NCBI GenBank assembly: GCA_013398275.1
Contig: VZSE01006608.1
Coordinates: forward strand, 2,478,441-2,542,440
Direction of reading: 5' to 3'
Origin: Promerops cafer
Lineage: Eukaryota > Chordata > Aves > Passeriformes > Nectariniidae
DNA: 64,000 nucleotides
Shown here piece by piece: positions 24,370 to 35,734 of this stretch. Numbering within the stretch: the stretch's first letter is position 1; each line of letters begins with the position of its first letter. The notes under the pieces were generated by a model that ran no database searches, was not told the origin of the DNA, and saw only the letters and a list, made by a program, of their open reading frames with translations. Made by a program: the position numbers and the translations under genes.

Positions 24370-24830
24370 GTAGACGCAGCAGCTCTGTCGCTCCCCGTGC
24401 AGGGGGAGGTGGGCTTTGCCCGTCTCGAAATCCATCTTACCGAGGCCAGCGAGACCCTTAAGGGAGCATCCGCATCTCCCGCCGCCGGCGGGGCCCCTCG
24501 GGGGCGGAGGGGCCCGTGGCGCTCCCGGGGCGGGGCGGCGGCCGGCAGAGGGCAGCAGGGCCCCGCGCCTGCCCGCCGGACGCGGCCCGGACTGGCCCTG
24601 CCCCCGACACTGTCGCCGTCCCCATCCCGGCCCCATCCCCGCCCGGCCCGTCCCGTCCGGCCCCGTGCCGGGCGAGGAGGTCGCCTCGCTCGCAGTCCCC
24701 CGCCGCTCCCGTGCGGGTTCGCTCCCCGGGCGGTGCTTTGGTGTTTCTCGAGGCCGCACGGCGGCACCGGGCGCGGAGGGGAGACCCCGGAAGGATGCAC
24801 CGCATCCTTAAAGGCCATTGGCTTTGACCA
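24370..24830. promoter_or_regulatory. Orphan CpG island
   Basis: About 460 bp of very high GC and CpG density with no recognised coding exon. On the minus strand a clean donor, CCTCG|GTAAGAT, ends an exon candidate at 24441. In one frame it leaves in phase 1, as the first recognised coding exon of the multidomain gene requires, but no signal peptide or homology supports coding. It may be an alternative distal promoter for that gene or the promoter of a non-coding RNA. Confidence 0.55.
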
Positions 24831-25926
24831 AACCTCAGAGGCACATTTTCTCTGCTTGTTTCTTTGTTGAGGCAGCTGGATGAAGTAAAATGTTCTTTCT
24901 CTTGCGCTCTCTGCATGAGCCAGTTTTTTTAAAAAGTCCGGACAACCTGCATTAAGCATTTTTGAATTACGTTTGGAGCTGGATGATGTTTTGCAATATG
25001 GATGACAAAAAACATCCAAAGCAGTCATACAGAACACAATTGCTCAACATGATTTACTTTTCTTAAATTTCTAGTTTAACCATGCAGCAGTTTTGGAAAA
25101 AAAATTCCTGCCAGGTATCTAAATCTAGACCCCACATTATTTCCCCACTTTTCACAATCTTTTACGATAGCAATGTTGAATAATTATTTGATCCTGCAGG
25201 CCTTGCAGACATACTTAACCTAGCAATCTGAATTAATACTACATCCAGCAGCACTGCTCACAATGCATACCTTTCCAGATACGCATTTTTCTTTAATCAA
25301 AACCCAAACCAGAACAAAATAAATATTTTTGTCTGGTTGTTTTCAATTACTTATTTTTTACAATACATTTTTTAGGCTAAAATTCCAAGTATTGCTAACA
25401 TTTTTAGTAAATGTTGGTTCCCAAAGAAGATTGATAGTTAAATAAATACTTACACCAGATGAAAAACATGGTAGTAGTTTTGAGTTTTGCCATTAAAGCT
25501 AATGGGATTTTTGCATGAACATTAGCTAAGAAAGAAAAAGAAACAAAGGAGAAACAAATCCTGCCAGAATGTATCTAACTTGCTATCAGGCAGCATTTGA
25601 AACACTCTGATTTTGCTCAATGCCTGGTATCCTTCACTGTTTTTCAGAACATTACCAAATTTAAATCCCAAGGTGTTTTCAGTATTTTCAGAACTGCCAA
25701 GTTTCCTGTTTAGAAATTCTTTTTAATGTCCACTAATCTTCAACCTCTATTTGTAGGTTAGATTTCAAAAAATTAATTCTATACATTGTAAACAGATTCC
25801 TAATCAAAGTGTAGATGAACTAACAATAGTTGAACTGGTAATACTGCATGTCAAGGGGTTGACAAGTTTTGCCTAGAACAGCCATTACAAACAGTTTGCA
25901 ATACAAAGTGGATAGACAAACTTTTA

Positions 25927-25948
25927 TTCCTTCCTTCCTTCCTTCCTT
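25927..25948. repeat. (TTCC)n microsatellite
   Basis: About five copies of the TTCC tetramer. Confidence 0.85.
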
Positions 25949-26444
25949 GAATGATTTTATGTCATGCAAAATGGCATGCAATGATTAGTCATCCGTGATG
26001 ACTAATTTGCCTGTACCTATACCTCAGATGACTGAACAACTAGATGAACAGAGGAGAGAGCCATGTCACTGAAGTAGTACTTCTCTCTGCTACATCCTCC
26101 ATCAAGAACTAGCATCAAATCTCACAAGACAGTCAGCCTCCCTTAGATGTCTAGACTGTCATCCCTTTACAGGTAACAGTTTACCATCTAATTGGCATGG
26201 GGAAAGAAATGGAAACTCACAGCTGTCCAAAGGGAGAAGATGTAGAAACTCTGCTGAATAATGACAGTACTAAAATAACCCCCCTCCCCCCAAAAGATTT
26301 CAGGGTTTCATGAAAACAATAAAAAAGGGAAACAGTATAGTTCAAAGGACATACTTTACTGTTTTTAAGTTACACCCAGGAAGAAGTTGTTACTTTGGCA
26401 CATGGATACTGAGAACTGAAAAAAAGAAGAGCTATTATCTGTGA

Positions 26445-26477
26445 GAAGATCAATGCTGAAGATCAATGCCGAAGATC
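26445..26477. repeat. Tandem duplication of 13 bp, about 2.5 copies
   Basis: The unit GAAGATCAATGCT/C is repeated twice with one substitution, followed by a partial third copy. Confidence 0.85.
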
Positions 26478-29400
26478 TCAGATAACACATATTGTCACTT
26501 GCCACCTGCACAGAAGCAGCAGCAACAATTCTGCAGTGTAGCTACAAACAAATGAAGAATCTTCTTTTCTAAGTAAGTTTGGGAATGACCTGTTATCCAA
26601 CCAATTTTAGGGATTCACCTGAAATAATTTTTGTGTAAGTTCATAAAAAAAAGCAGATCAAATTAGTCTGGTAGTACAAGTTTAGTATTTTGTGGCTTCT
26701 ACTTCTGTGTTCAAAATAGTACAAAGACAGGAAATACAGATATTTTTCTCCAGTTGCTGAGAGAAAACTAGATCCTTTTCACAATGTAGTACTTAATTGT
26801 ACTAAAACTGAGCAGGAGAATGCATACACCGCAGCCTGAAACTAATAGTGATTCATTGTTTCCACAGCCCGCTGTAGTTTCGCTGCAAAATAGTCTGCTG
26901 CCTCATTTCAGTGGGTCAATGTGCTCCGCACTGGCTCACAGGGTTGCACAAAGCTCTGCAGACCTGCTCTCTGTTGCAACTGCTTCCTCCAAGTGAGCTG
27001 TTTCTGCCCTGTGGATAAGCCTTCAGGGTCTCAGACTTCATATAATCTAGGATTTTACAGCTGGAGTGTACTATGAATCCTTTGAATTGGTCAGGGCTCA
27101 GACTTTGCATTTTCTGAGAAATCTTGCCAGTTTCAAATTTTAATTTTTCCCAATTTAGAATGAAAACTGTTAAAACATTTCCTAGGAAATGGACATTCCA
27201 CTAACAATGTTACTTGGGAAACAAGGATCCACAGCATTTCCAAAAAGCAATAATTTCTTCCAAGAGTGGTGGACCCCCAAATACCAGGAGGTCCTTGTAT
27301 TCCTGGATCCCTGAGACAAGGAAGAGGCCATCACATAGGAGTAGATCTGACTGAATGGAAAACTGGCAACTGACTCGCCTTGCAGAGAACTATCAAAAGT
27401 TATCTGTATTCCATTATAAGGCTCACTGAGATAAGCTTTCATGAAATGTTTCACTCTCAGTGAACCAGCAACTTCTGACAGAAAACATTCCAGCAGAATG
27501 GTGTTTCCAAGAGATGCATTCATAGCTGGATGACACAATGATAAAAATATCTCAGACTTGGCTAGGCTAGCTGGTCAGCATTAGTTCAGTGCTACAGGTC
27601 TCAGCCTCCTGAAGTAATAATAATCTTTGGGTCACCCTCTGTTCCCCTAATTGCTGACTGCACTCCTTCAGTAATGCCACAAAAACATTAGAAGCACAGC
27701 ACAGAATCCTTGTTAATGGTTTCACACTTGGTTAGGGAGAATCTCCTGGACAGATATTTTTGCATTCTAGTTCAAAGGCTTGTTGTTAAATATGGATCAC
27801 CAGGCTGCCCAGAAATTCTCCTGATCAAAGCACAAGGAGTTTTGTCTTTTTCCTCAGGGTCCCTATATCATGATAATGGGAAAAGCATGCAAATGATGAG
27901 GGAAGATTTCTCTTGAGTAGCTGTAGAGCTAAGTTTTGGAAGACTTTATTGTGTTCCCATGCCTTCACACAGAAGATCTGCTAAGAGAAGGTGTGCTTGA
28001 GCTACATCACATCAGTGTACATTCAGACTACCAAGAATTGTGGAGCAGGGTCCCTAGCTGGACATAAATAATGTGTTTTAAATCAATGTCAGCAAGTGCA
28101 AGAGATATTTAACTTATCCACTTTAGGTGCTGTATTTCCTTCCATATGTTGTTTCTAATGGCCATAGGACAACCTCAAATCTAACCTGTTGTCATTCTTT
28201 TTCATCACAGGAGCAGCAGAAATTGTCATTTGCTAGTAATTCTCAGATTTTCTCAGTTTTTAACTGTTTGGATCAATACATACTCAGGTATTTGCAAAAA
28301 ACATGACAGAAATTAATTTAAATCAGCAGCCTTAATTCTGGCATTTCACAAGTCATGAAAGTTTTATTTCACAGCCTTAATACAAGCTTTGGTTTTTACA
28401 CATATGTTAAATATTTGGTATAAAATAAATCGTGGGCAGGTTACCACCTATCAAAACTCCATGGCCCCTGCAAAAGTAAACATATGTAATTATGGGGTAG
28501 GTCAGACTAAAACGTACCAACTACACTTGGAACATCATGAGCCCGAAGGGAAAATGGTGGTTAAAGAAAATATTTTTAAAAGCTAATATGTGTGAAAAAT
28601 GAGGAAAAGGTCCTGGATTCACTGAAGTGAACGGTAAAGCACCCACAACTATAAATGGCGTCATGCAGAAAATTAAAACAGAAAAAAAACCCCAAACCCT
28701 ACAAAATCAGGAACTGGCTGAGTGCAACACTGGATTCGTTATCTTTGAAAGTCTTCAAATCACAAAACAATGTTTTTCTAAACAAAAAATATTTAGCTTA
28801 GTAGAGACTGTATGTGTAGAGGATTTTGTCTTATGTTATAAAGAACAACAGACTAAGAAATCTAACATTCACTTCCAAAACTTCTGTACCAGGACTTGTC
28901 AGTATGGAAGTAGGACAATATGGTCCTGTTTATATTTTACTTTAGTTGACAGATTCTGTTAAGATTAGTTTTCTTGAAACTTTAAAAAAAACCCAAACCA
29001 AAACCAACTGTGTTTCGAATTATATACTTAATATTTTGAAAAGTTTTCGGCAATGTTCCTTCTAATCAATTTATGTCTAACAGTTAGAAGCAATTACTAT
29101 GTCAAGCATTGGCCAAAATGAAGAAATGAAATGTAACCTATGTGAAATCTTCCAGTGGACATTTCAGACCAGAGACACACCAGGTCTGAATCTGATAATG
29201 TTTCTATTTTTTTTTTAGACAAACATACATTCACTAAATGTATAAAATGTTAATAATGGGGACTTGAACCTGGAATTGAAAATGCTAAGATCTTGAGTGT
29301 TGTCTATATTTCACTAATGCTGAAAAATAACATCAGTCAGTCTTGAGGCTGCCAAAGAGAACAAATGAGAAGACAGCTAGATAATCTTTATGCACACAAC

Positions 29401-31688
29401 TTATAACAGTGTAATTTTTAAAAAGCCAGACTGCAGAGCTACAAGAAAGATACGAATGCATCTTGGTGCCTTTTGCCTTCAGGTGAAAATGAGAAGAAAA
29501 CGTCAGTTGTAATAATTACTAAGACAAGTTTTTTCCTTTCTTTCTTTTATTTTATGACAAATTCTGATTTTCCAGACCAACAATGGGAGAAACAGCACAG
29601 GAGTGATACCATGGAGTGCTTATAGGTTTCCAGTTCTTTATCTTCATTCATCCAAGAACAGCTGACGTTTTTTGTGTAGAGGAAAAGTTTTTCAGACATA
29701 CCCAAAGGAAAGGGCATAGCTGTGAATGGTTTCTGCAAAGATAGGCAGCATTATCAATTTAGATCTGTGTATTTCCATATACAGCCTTGAAGTTTCAAGA
29801 ACGGGGGAGTTATTCTTGCAAAAATTACTAAATTAAGACTGTTTAAGCTACTAAATGCTGTAGACTTGATCCTCATTTACCTCATGTGAAGGAGCTCTAC
29901 TACAAATGTGAATCAGATGCTCTGTGTTTTCCTAGCAATTACAAAAGCTCATGAAACAAACATCCTATATGAGCTTCTCATTGTGCCTTTCTATAAATAA
30001 GGATTCACTTTTCTCCTTGAGAAAGGAAGCACACTCTTGCTGTATAAGACAAGCAAATTAGCTTCCATGGTTCCTAGGGCAGAAATCTGTGCTGTAACAC
30101 ACCAGGCTCTTCTCAATAATGCTCCAGTGTCTGGTGGTCTCTCAAATACCCTTTGTAAACAGTTTACGTTGATCTTTGCTCCAAGCTGTGAGGTATTTTG
30201 GGATCTTTTTTCAGTATGGCTATTTGCCCACCCTCAAGACCTTATTTTGGTAATCCCAAAAATAGGCTAGGATCAATTACAAAGACTTTTCCTCAACAAT
30301 GTAGTTCTAAAATAAATTTAAAGCCTAAGATTTTGGCAAAAAAATCACATCAACAGTCAAACTGGAAATGTTTCAAACACTGATTGATCGAGACCCAGCT
30401 GAGTTTATTCTACTCAAGATAGACTTTCACTAGATAGTTCAAGGAAAGTGTTTGTTTTGGCCTCTATTTCTAGAAATAATATTAACCTGGCAAAAAAGTG
30501 GTTCCTGTAAAGAAAAAGGCTGTTGAGCAGGCTAAATATCTGTATCTTTCTTCTCATGTACTACATTATTTTCACTTACATCCTGTGTTTGTATTTTCAG
30601 GAGCTGCATTAGAGTTTTAGGGCTGTGGTTATATCACCTGTCTAGATCTCTGAGGTACTTACCTGGCCAGAGTTTGTGAGAAGGTCACAGTCCAGCGCAG
30701 GTATGTTCAGAACACATCTGAGAAGACTTAAGTGTTCTCTCTCCATTATTCACCCGTAACTATTTGGTTCCTAGACAGTTAAGGTGCATATTTCCAGGCA
30801 TTCAGGCACAGTCACAGAGCTAATGGGACCCAAATATTTTTTACAATCTGAGGCAACATTTAGCTCTTTTGACATTTTATGTGGTTTTAAATGCCACTAG
30901 TAACATGGTTACAAATATCCAGTGGCAGACTTGAAAAACCACCTCAGGTCTTCCACACCCTTGTTTAGGTCCTTCACTTTTGTTTCCCTTGCTTTATGAT
31001 CAGTTTATATGCTTTAAGGGAAAGAATAAGTTCTCTTTAGAAAGAAGGAATGTGAGACCCACAGTTACTAGAGGAAAAGCAGCTCATACGAGAGATTAAA
31101 CCCAGGGAAATTTTAATTTTTAATTCAAGAGCATTATACTTTTCATTTCATATGATCCTTGCAGAGGAGAAGTGGTATGTAGTGTTGTCAAGCAAGATTA
31201 CCTTCACTTCATGAGACAAGAACATACTTGCAAAGTTATCAATGTTGAAGACTTTTTTCTGGACTATGTTCACATAAATGGGATGTTCCTTTTGTATGCA
31301 TGCATTGTAAGGCATGGAATTCTTTCTGCATGGAAAAAGAAAACATGAATACAGAAGAAAATTATGATTAAAGATGCTGCATTGATCTCTGAAAGTCTTA
31401 CTACTTTTACAACTGTTTACCACCAAGGCAAAGTTTGCTTTACAGTCTTCAAAAGAAACAAATCAAGTACATACCATGTATGTGACAATACTGACTGCTT
31501 AAAAAAAAAAAAACAGTGCATGCCAGTTGCTGAATTTACTTGGAATGCACATATATATGTTCCAGGTTCAGTTGCAATGCATGTTTTTCAACTTTTCTCT
31601 TTATCCAGCTGTCAACTCAAGCTCAAGTTGAGCCTACAAAGATTTAAGAAAATACTTGTTTCCAGATGCTTTCCTTCTCTGCTGTAAA

Positions 31689-32053
31689 CTGGGCATCATC
31701 TTTGACTCAGATCCTCCCAGGTCACCTGTGTCTAGAGATTTCTGATTATTTTCTTGCAGCATGTCTAAAATAGGTGCTCTCTTTCCTTACGTCAAAGCTT
31801 GAAGCAAAGCTTTCATGTCATATCCTTATCCATGGTTACCTGATGGGGTCTTTCTCTTCTGATTTATTCTTTCTTGCTCTGAAAATTATTTTCTAGGCCC
31901 AATACTTTTATTGTATCATTTTGTCTCTGCATTCCTTGGCTGGCACTGGCTTCCCACTTTTATCAAACACAAACTACTGATTTTTTTCAAGATCCTCCAT
32001 GGACTCTCCATGTTCCACACCACCTCTCTTTCATTATAGACTCATAAGCCCTC
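31689..32053 (+). mobile_element. Decayed LINE fragment (L2/CR1 superfamily), reverse-transcriptase C-terminal region
   Basis: Two hallmarks of the region after the RT catalytic core lie in the same frame, 85 codons apart. LGIIFDS is at 31689-31709. HWLPTFIKHKLLIFFK, followed by ILHGLS, starts at 31944. Known elements of this superfamily have an LGVxFDS motif and then HWLPVxxRIxFKxLLLxFKxLHG at about this spacing. The intervening frame contains stops, so the copy is old and inactive. The family assignment within the superfamily (L2, L3 or CR1) is uncertain. Flanks up to about 32110 may belong to it. Confidence 0.7.
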
Positions 32054-32059
32054 ATCTCT

Positions 32060-35000
32060 TCTTTGCCCGTTTATTAAAATTTAGGACAGCCTTCACATTT
32101 TATTTTTCACTTCCGAAACTTCTAAAAAGTCTCTGCAAAATGTTTTTTTAAATCCAGGATAATGTAGTATACATACTTGCTATTTTACTACAGCTATCTG
32201 TACTTAGAAAAGTTTCTGTCAGCTGGGGATAATCTTAATGCTACTGCAAAGGATTTTCATTTGAAAAGGTGCAAAAATACTATTGGAGAGTGAAATGTGA
32301 AGAATACACAATCTGAATTATGTTCAGATGTAATATGAGAGATGAAGACTAATGTTACTGTGGCAAAAAGGGTGCAGAATTGGAAACCACAACATGAATA
32401 AGAAGCACAGTGCATAAACACCAACTGTGGCAGACTGATCATGAGTACGGGTCAAGCACTTCCTCAACTGCTTTGCTGAAATACAGCCATAAACTACCCC
32501 TTGTCCAAGAAATCCTGGACAAAACTGTTTAAGAGCCTGAAGTTATTTGTTAAGTCTGTTTGAGAAACTAATGTCCTTACTTTCAGAGAAACAATATCAG
32601 CCAAAGATCTTTCATGCTTATTGTATTTTTAGAGCAGAAGGAACAGTTTTTTCAAGCTCAAGATACATTATTTGAAATATTTTCTTCAAAAATTTTACCC
32701 CAAAGCCACATCCTGCCTTAATGTGCAACAAACTCTTCCAATTGCCACCGTGGACATAGGTAGTACATAGGAACCCTCATCTTCAGGAACATGAAAGACC
32801 AGTAAATCATGTGATTCTGCCTGGAATACCTAAGCTGTTGAATGATTTTAACTTCTGTTGCAGGGTCAAGGCTTGTTTTTCCTTATTCGCACAGAAAGCT
32901 CTGTTGTGGTCAGCAGATGGCTGTATCATTTTGCAAGAGTACTATTTTTTATTGAAAATGGGCACTCAAGCTATCATATGAGGGAAATATGACAGCATTT
33001 AATATATTAGTTATAACCATAGTCTAAAAATAATACAACTGCATATTGCAATAGTGCACTGTAGAAACGAGTTACTCAATGAAAGAGGAAGTGAGAATTC
33101 ACTGCCATCTCCTAGAATTAAAAAAAGCTACCAGAGGAAGCACAATGCTATTGTCAAGTTCCTCTTTTAAACATTATTAATTCTATTAAATTCAAATGGA
33201 GCTCATATTCAACTTGTATTCTATGGAAAAACTACATTGCCAGCTTCATCTGGAAAATACAGATTACTAGTACTATGCCAGTAAACCTTTCAATGTCTTA
33301 TGCTCTTGTGAATCAAGTGAGATGCTTCTTGAGTAAAAGTGATACAATTGGCCACAGCTGGGTTACTGTAATTTCTTTGCACAGTGAAAGAACAGTCTCA
33401 CCTTGCCTCTTGCTTGACTCATAGACATTTGGTTACAGACCAGCACCAACTATACGCCATGGAAAGCTGAAGAAGAAAAGACAGAAAGCTCAAGGTCTCC
33501 AAATTCTTAATATTAATATTCAGAGCTCAGCAGTACGTTATCTGAACAGGGTAAATACTACCCTTCCGAAAATCTATAATTTTATGGAGGCAATTTTAAA
33601 AGAACAATATAGAAATAAGTTCCCTTGCTATCTTATCAGCCATGTAAAGCTGAGACCACTGCTGCAGTGTGTTAAGCTCTAGCATGTAGCTTTTCTCTCA
33701 GGATTCATCGTACAAGATTGTGGTAGGGTGGAAACTAAAGAGTATTTATTTGGTTAAATATTGTCCTGTATCTCACACAAATCTAACATAATCTGAGTTG
33801 GCCAAGATAGGTCAAAGCTGCCATGGTATGACAAAACTCCTAGCCTTAAATTTTTGCATTACATGTACTTCTTCTGTAGACTCAACTTGCACTTCTATGA
33901 CACCACTTGGTCTGGCTCACTGGGACCTACCCAGAAGGATTGACTGTGTAGCCAAATTCCAGCTGTGAATTTCATATGCATGAGCTAATTTCATATATTC
34001 CCACAGTTGCTTCCACATTTAGTACATGGTCTGAAAGCAAGTTCTGCTTCCTAGTTTCCCCCCTTATGAGCAGTAAGTGCCACACACTTAAAATTTATTT
34101 TGCAGGAGCTATCAGGAACTTCGCTGGTAAAACATAGTTCTGATGACTATTTCTGAAGGTTTCCACCTGTTTCTTGCAGACAGTGTTTATACAGATGGGA
34201 AAGAAGTGATTATGCAAAAACTCTACTTTGCACTTCTTCCCACCAGAAAAAACATGCAGGTCGTTTATAGTGCTGCTTTCTTCATACTAGTCCTCACCCT
34301 ATATGCATATTACATCTGGACAAATGTTACACACTACACATATGTCTAAGTGACAGACACACAGCAGAAAACTTTGCAGCCTAATACTGACATGCAGCTA
34401 CAGAAAATCAAATGCATGTGCAAAAAGATGTAACCTGGCATTTGTACTTAAAAAATACCTGCTGAGAGGGAAAGGAGAATAAATACATACTCAGATTTTG
34501 GAGATACTTTCTGACAGCAAAAAAATGCTGACAATTGTCGCCTTAAAGAGTTCTGTAATCACTGTGAAAATAATGGATGGCTGGGAAGTGGGCGGGGGGT
34601 GGAACAAATTTATTTTGAATCCTGAACAACAGAAAAAAAATGCCAAAATAAAGTTATGAAGTTGTTTGCAACTACTATTGTGTTGTCAAAAGAAGACAAT
34701 TAAGTGTTCCAAAGGCTTTCCCTGGGCCTCCAGGCAATGGGGGAAGTTTTAATACTCATGTCAATGTAATGAAACAGTCAACATGTAGGAGGTAACACAG
34801 AACACTTAAACTTTATTTTTAATAGGTGAAAAGTTAAACTGGTATGACCAGAGGACCAATTTCTATGCTTGCTCTCACACAAGCTAACACATCCACCTTT
34901 GAATTGATGAAAACTTCAAATGAACATTCTACCTGTATAAACCATGCTTACATTATTTTAACAATCAGGAAAGAAAAGTGCATAGAGAAATAAACCTCAG

Positions 35001-35225
35001 AGGAAAGAAGTGAGTAAGGAAATGGTTGAACTTTAAATTAGTAAAATATATAATTAATTTATTTCCATTAATAAAGTCAGACAATTCTTCTTTTGTCTTC
35101 AAGTACCTCTTATATTCACTTCAGTAAGAAGCTTCAAAACCTTATTCATATCATGCTTAGTTTGTCACACATGTGAAATCTAACATACAGCATTAGCAAA
35201 ATCAAATGCTCAGTTTAAAATTACG
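32060..35225. other. Intergenic sequence, no supported gene
   Basis: AT-rich, with short open frames only. No repeat or exon was recognised. Confidence 0.6.
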
Positions 35226-35231
35226 CTTCTC
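35226..35231. repeat. Target-site duplication, left copy
   Basis: CTTCTC directly abuts the LTR terminus and matches the hexamer on the other side. Confidence 0.8.
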
Positions 35232-35728
35232 TGTTGCATTGACCTGCCTCTACCGCCCGGACAGGCAGGAGCGCAGCCCCGAGAAGCGAGCAAGCGTAGG
35301 CTGCGGTGCAGAACAGACGGCGCAGGTGGCAGAGAAAAGGACCTTCGAGCAGCTCTCTGATGAACTAGGTTTATTGAGGAGAGGGTGCATGAAGGTGCTA
35401 AGGAGCCAAAGGGTGCTGCAGCAAAGGCAAGAAGTCTGAGCGTTCACAGGGTTTTAAGCTGAGGGTCTGGGGCGGAGCTGAGGGTCAAGGTCCAATAGGG
35501 TTGAGGGTAACATAACTTGGGACTAATCAGGGAAGAGGGGAGGAGAAAAAACAAGCCAACCGGGGTACAGAACTGAGAGAACTTTCTAGGGATATTACAA
35601 TTAACCATAACAGACAGGCCAACGGGGCCAACCAGGGTACAAACATTAACATATTCATGAACTATATAACTTAAACTCTAGTCTGGGTCCATGGCCTCGG
35701 AATCATGGGGGACCTATGAGTCCCCACA
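35232..35728 (-). mobile_element. Solo LTR of an endogenous retrovirus (6-bp target-site class)
   Basis: The element is 497 bp and begins TGTGGGGACTC and ends GCAACA on the minus strand, giving the canonical TG...CA termini. It is flanked on both sides by the same hexamer CTTCTC (35226-35231 and 35729-35734), a perfect target-site duplication. A 6-bp duplication is typical of ERVK/alpharetrovirus-like groups. An AATAAA polyadenylation signal is at 35375-35370 on the minus strand, followed by a GC-rich downstream part. No internal retroviral sequence is present, so recombination between two LTRs has removed the provirus. Intact ends and duplication suggest a fairly recent insertion. Confidence 0.85.
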
Positions 35729-35734
35729 CTTCTC
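35729..35734. repeat. Target-site duplication, right copy
   Basis: CTTCTC directly abuts the LTR terminus and matches the left copy exactly. Confidence 0.8.

Larger units (their letters stand above)
24831..31688. other. Intergenic sequence, no supported gene
   Basis: AT-rich DNA between the two divergent genes. Contents noted are a TTCC microsatellite at 25927 and a 13-bp tandem duplication at 26445. A 118-codon open frame at 27182-27538 (minus) shows no domain and lacks splice context. No other feature is visible. Confidence 0.6.

Noticed and set aside
24217..25037. Open frames of 150-220 codons on the minus strand in the 24.4-kb CpG island
   Set aside because: Composition-driven, Pro/Arg/Gly-rich, overlapping in all frames, with no domain.
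27182..27538. 118-codon minus-strand open frame
   Set aside because: No domain or homology recognised; probably chance.
29250..29285. GGTTCAAGTCC-like string resembling a tRNA T-loop on the minus strand
   Set aside because: The flanking bases do not form a T-stem and no anticodon or acceptor arm can be drawn.
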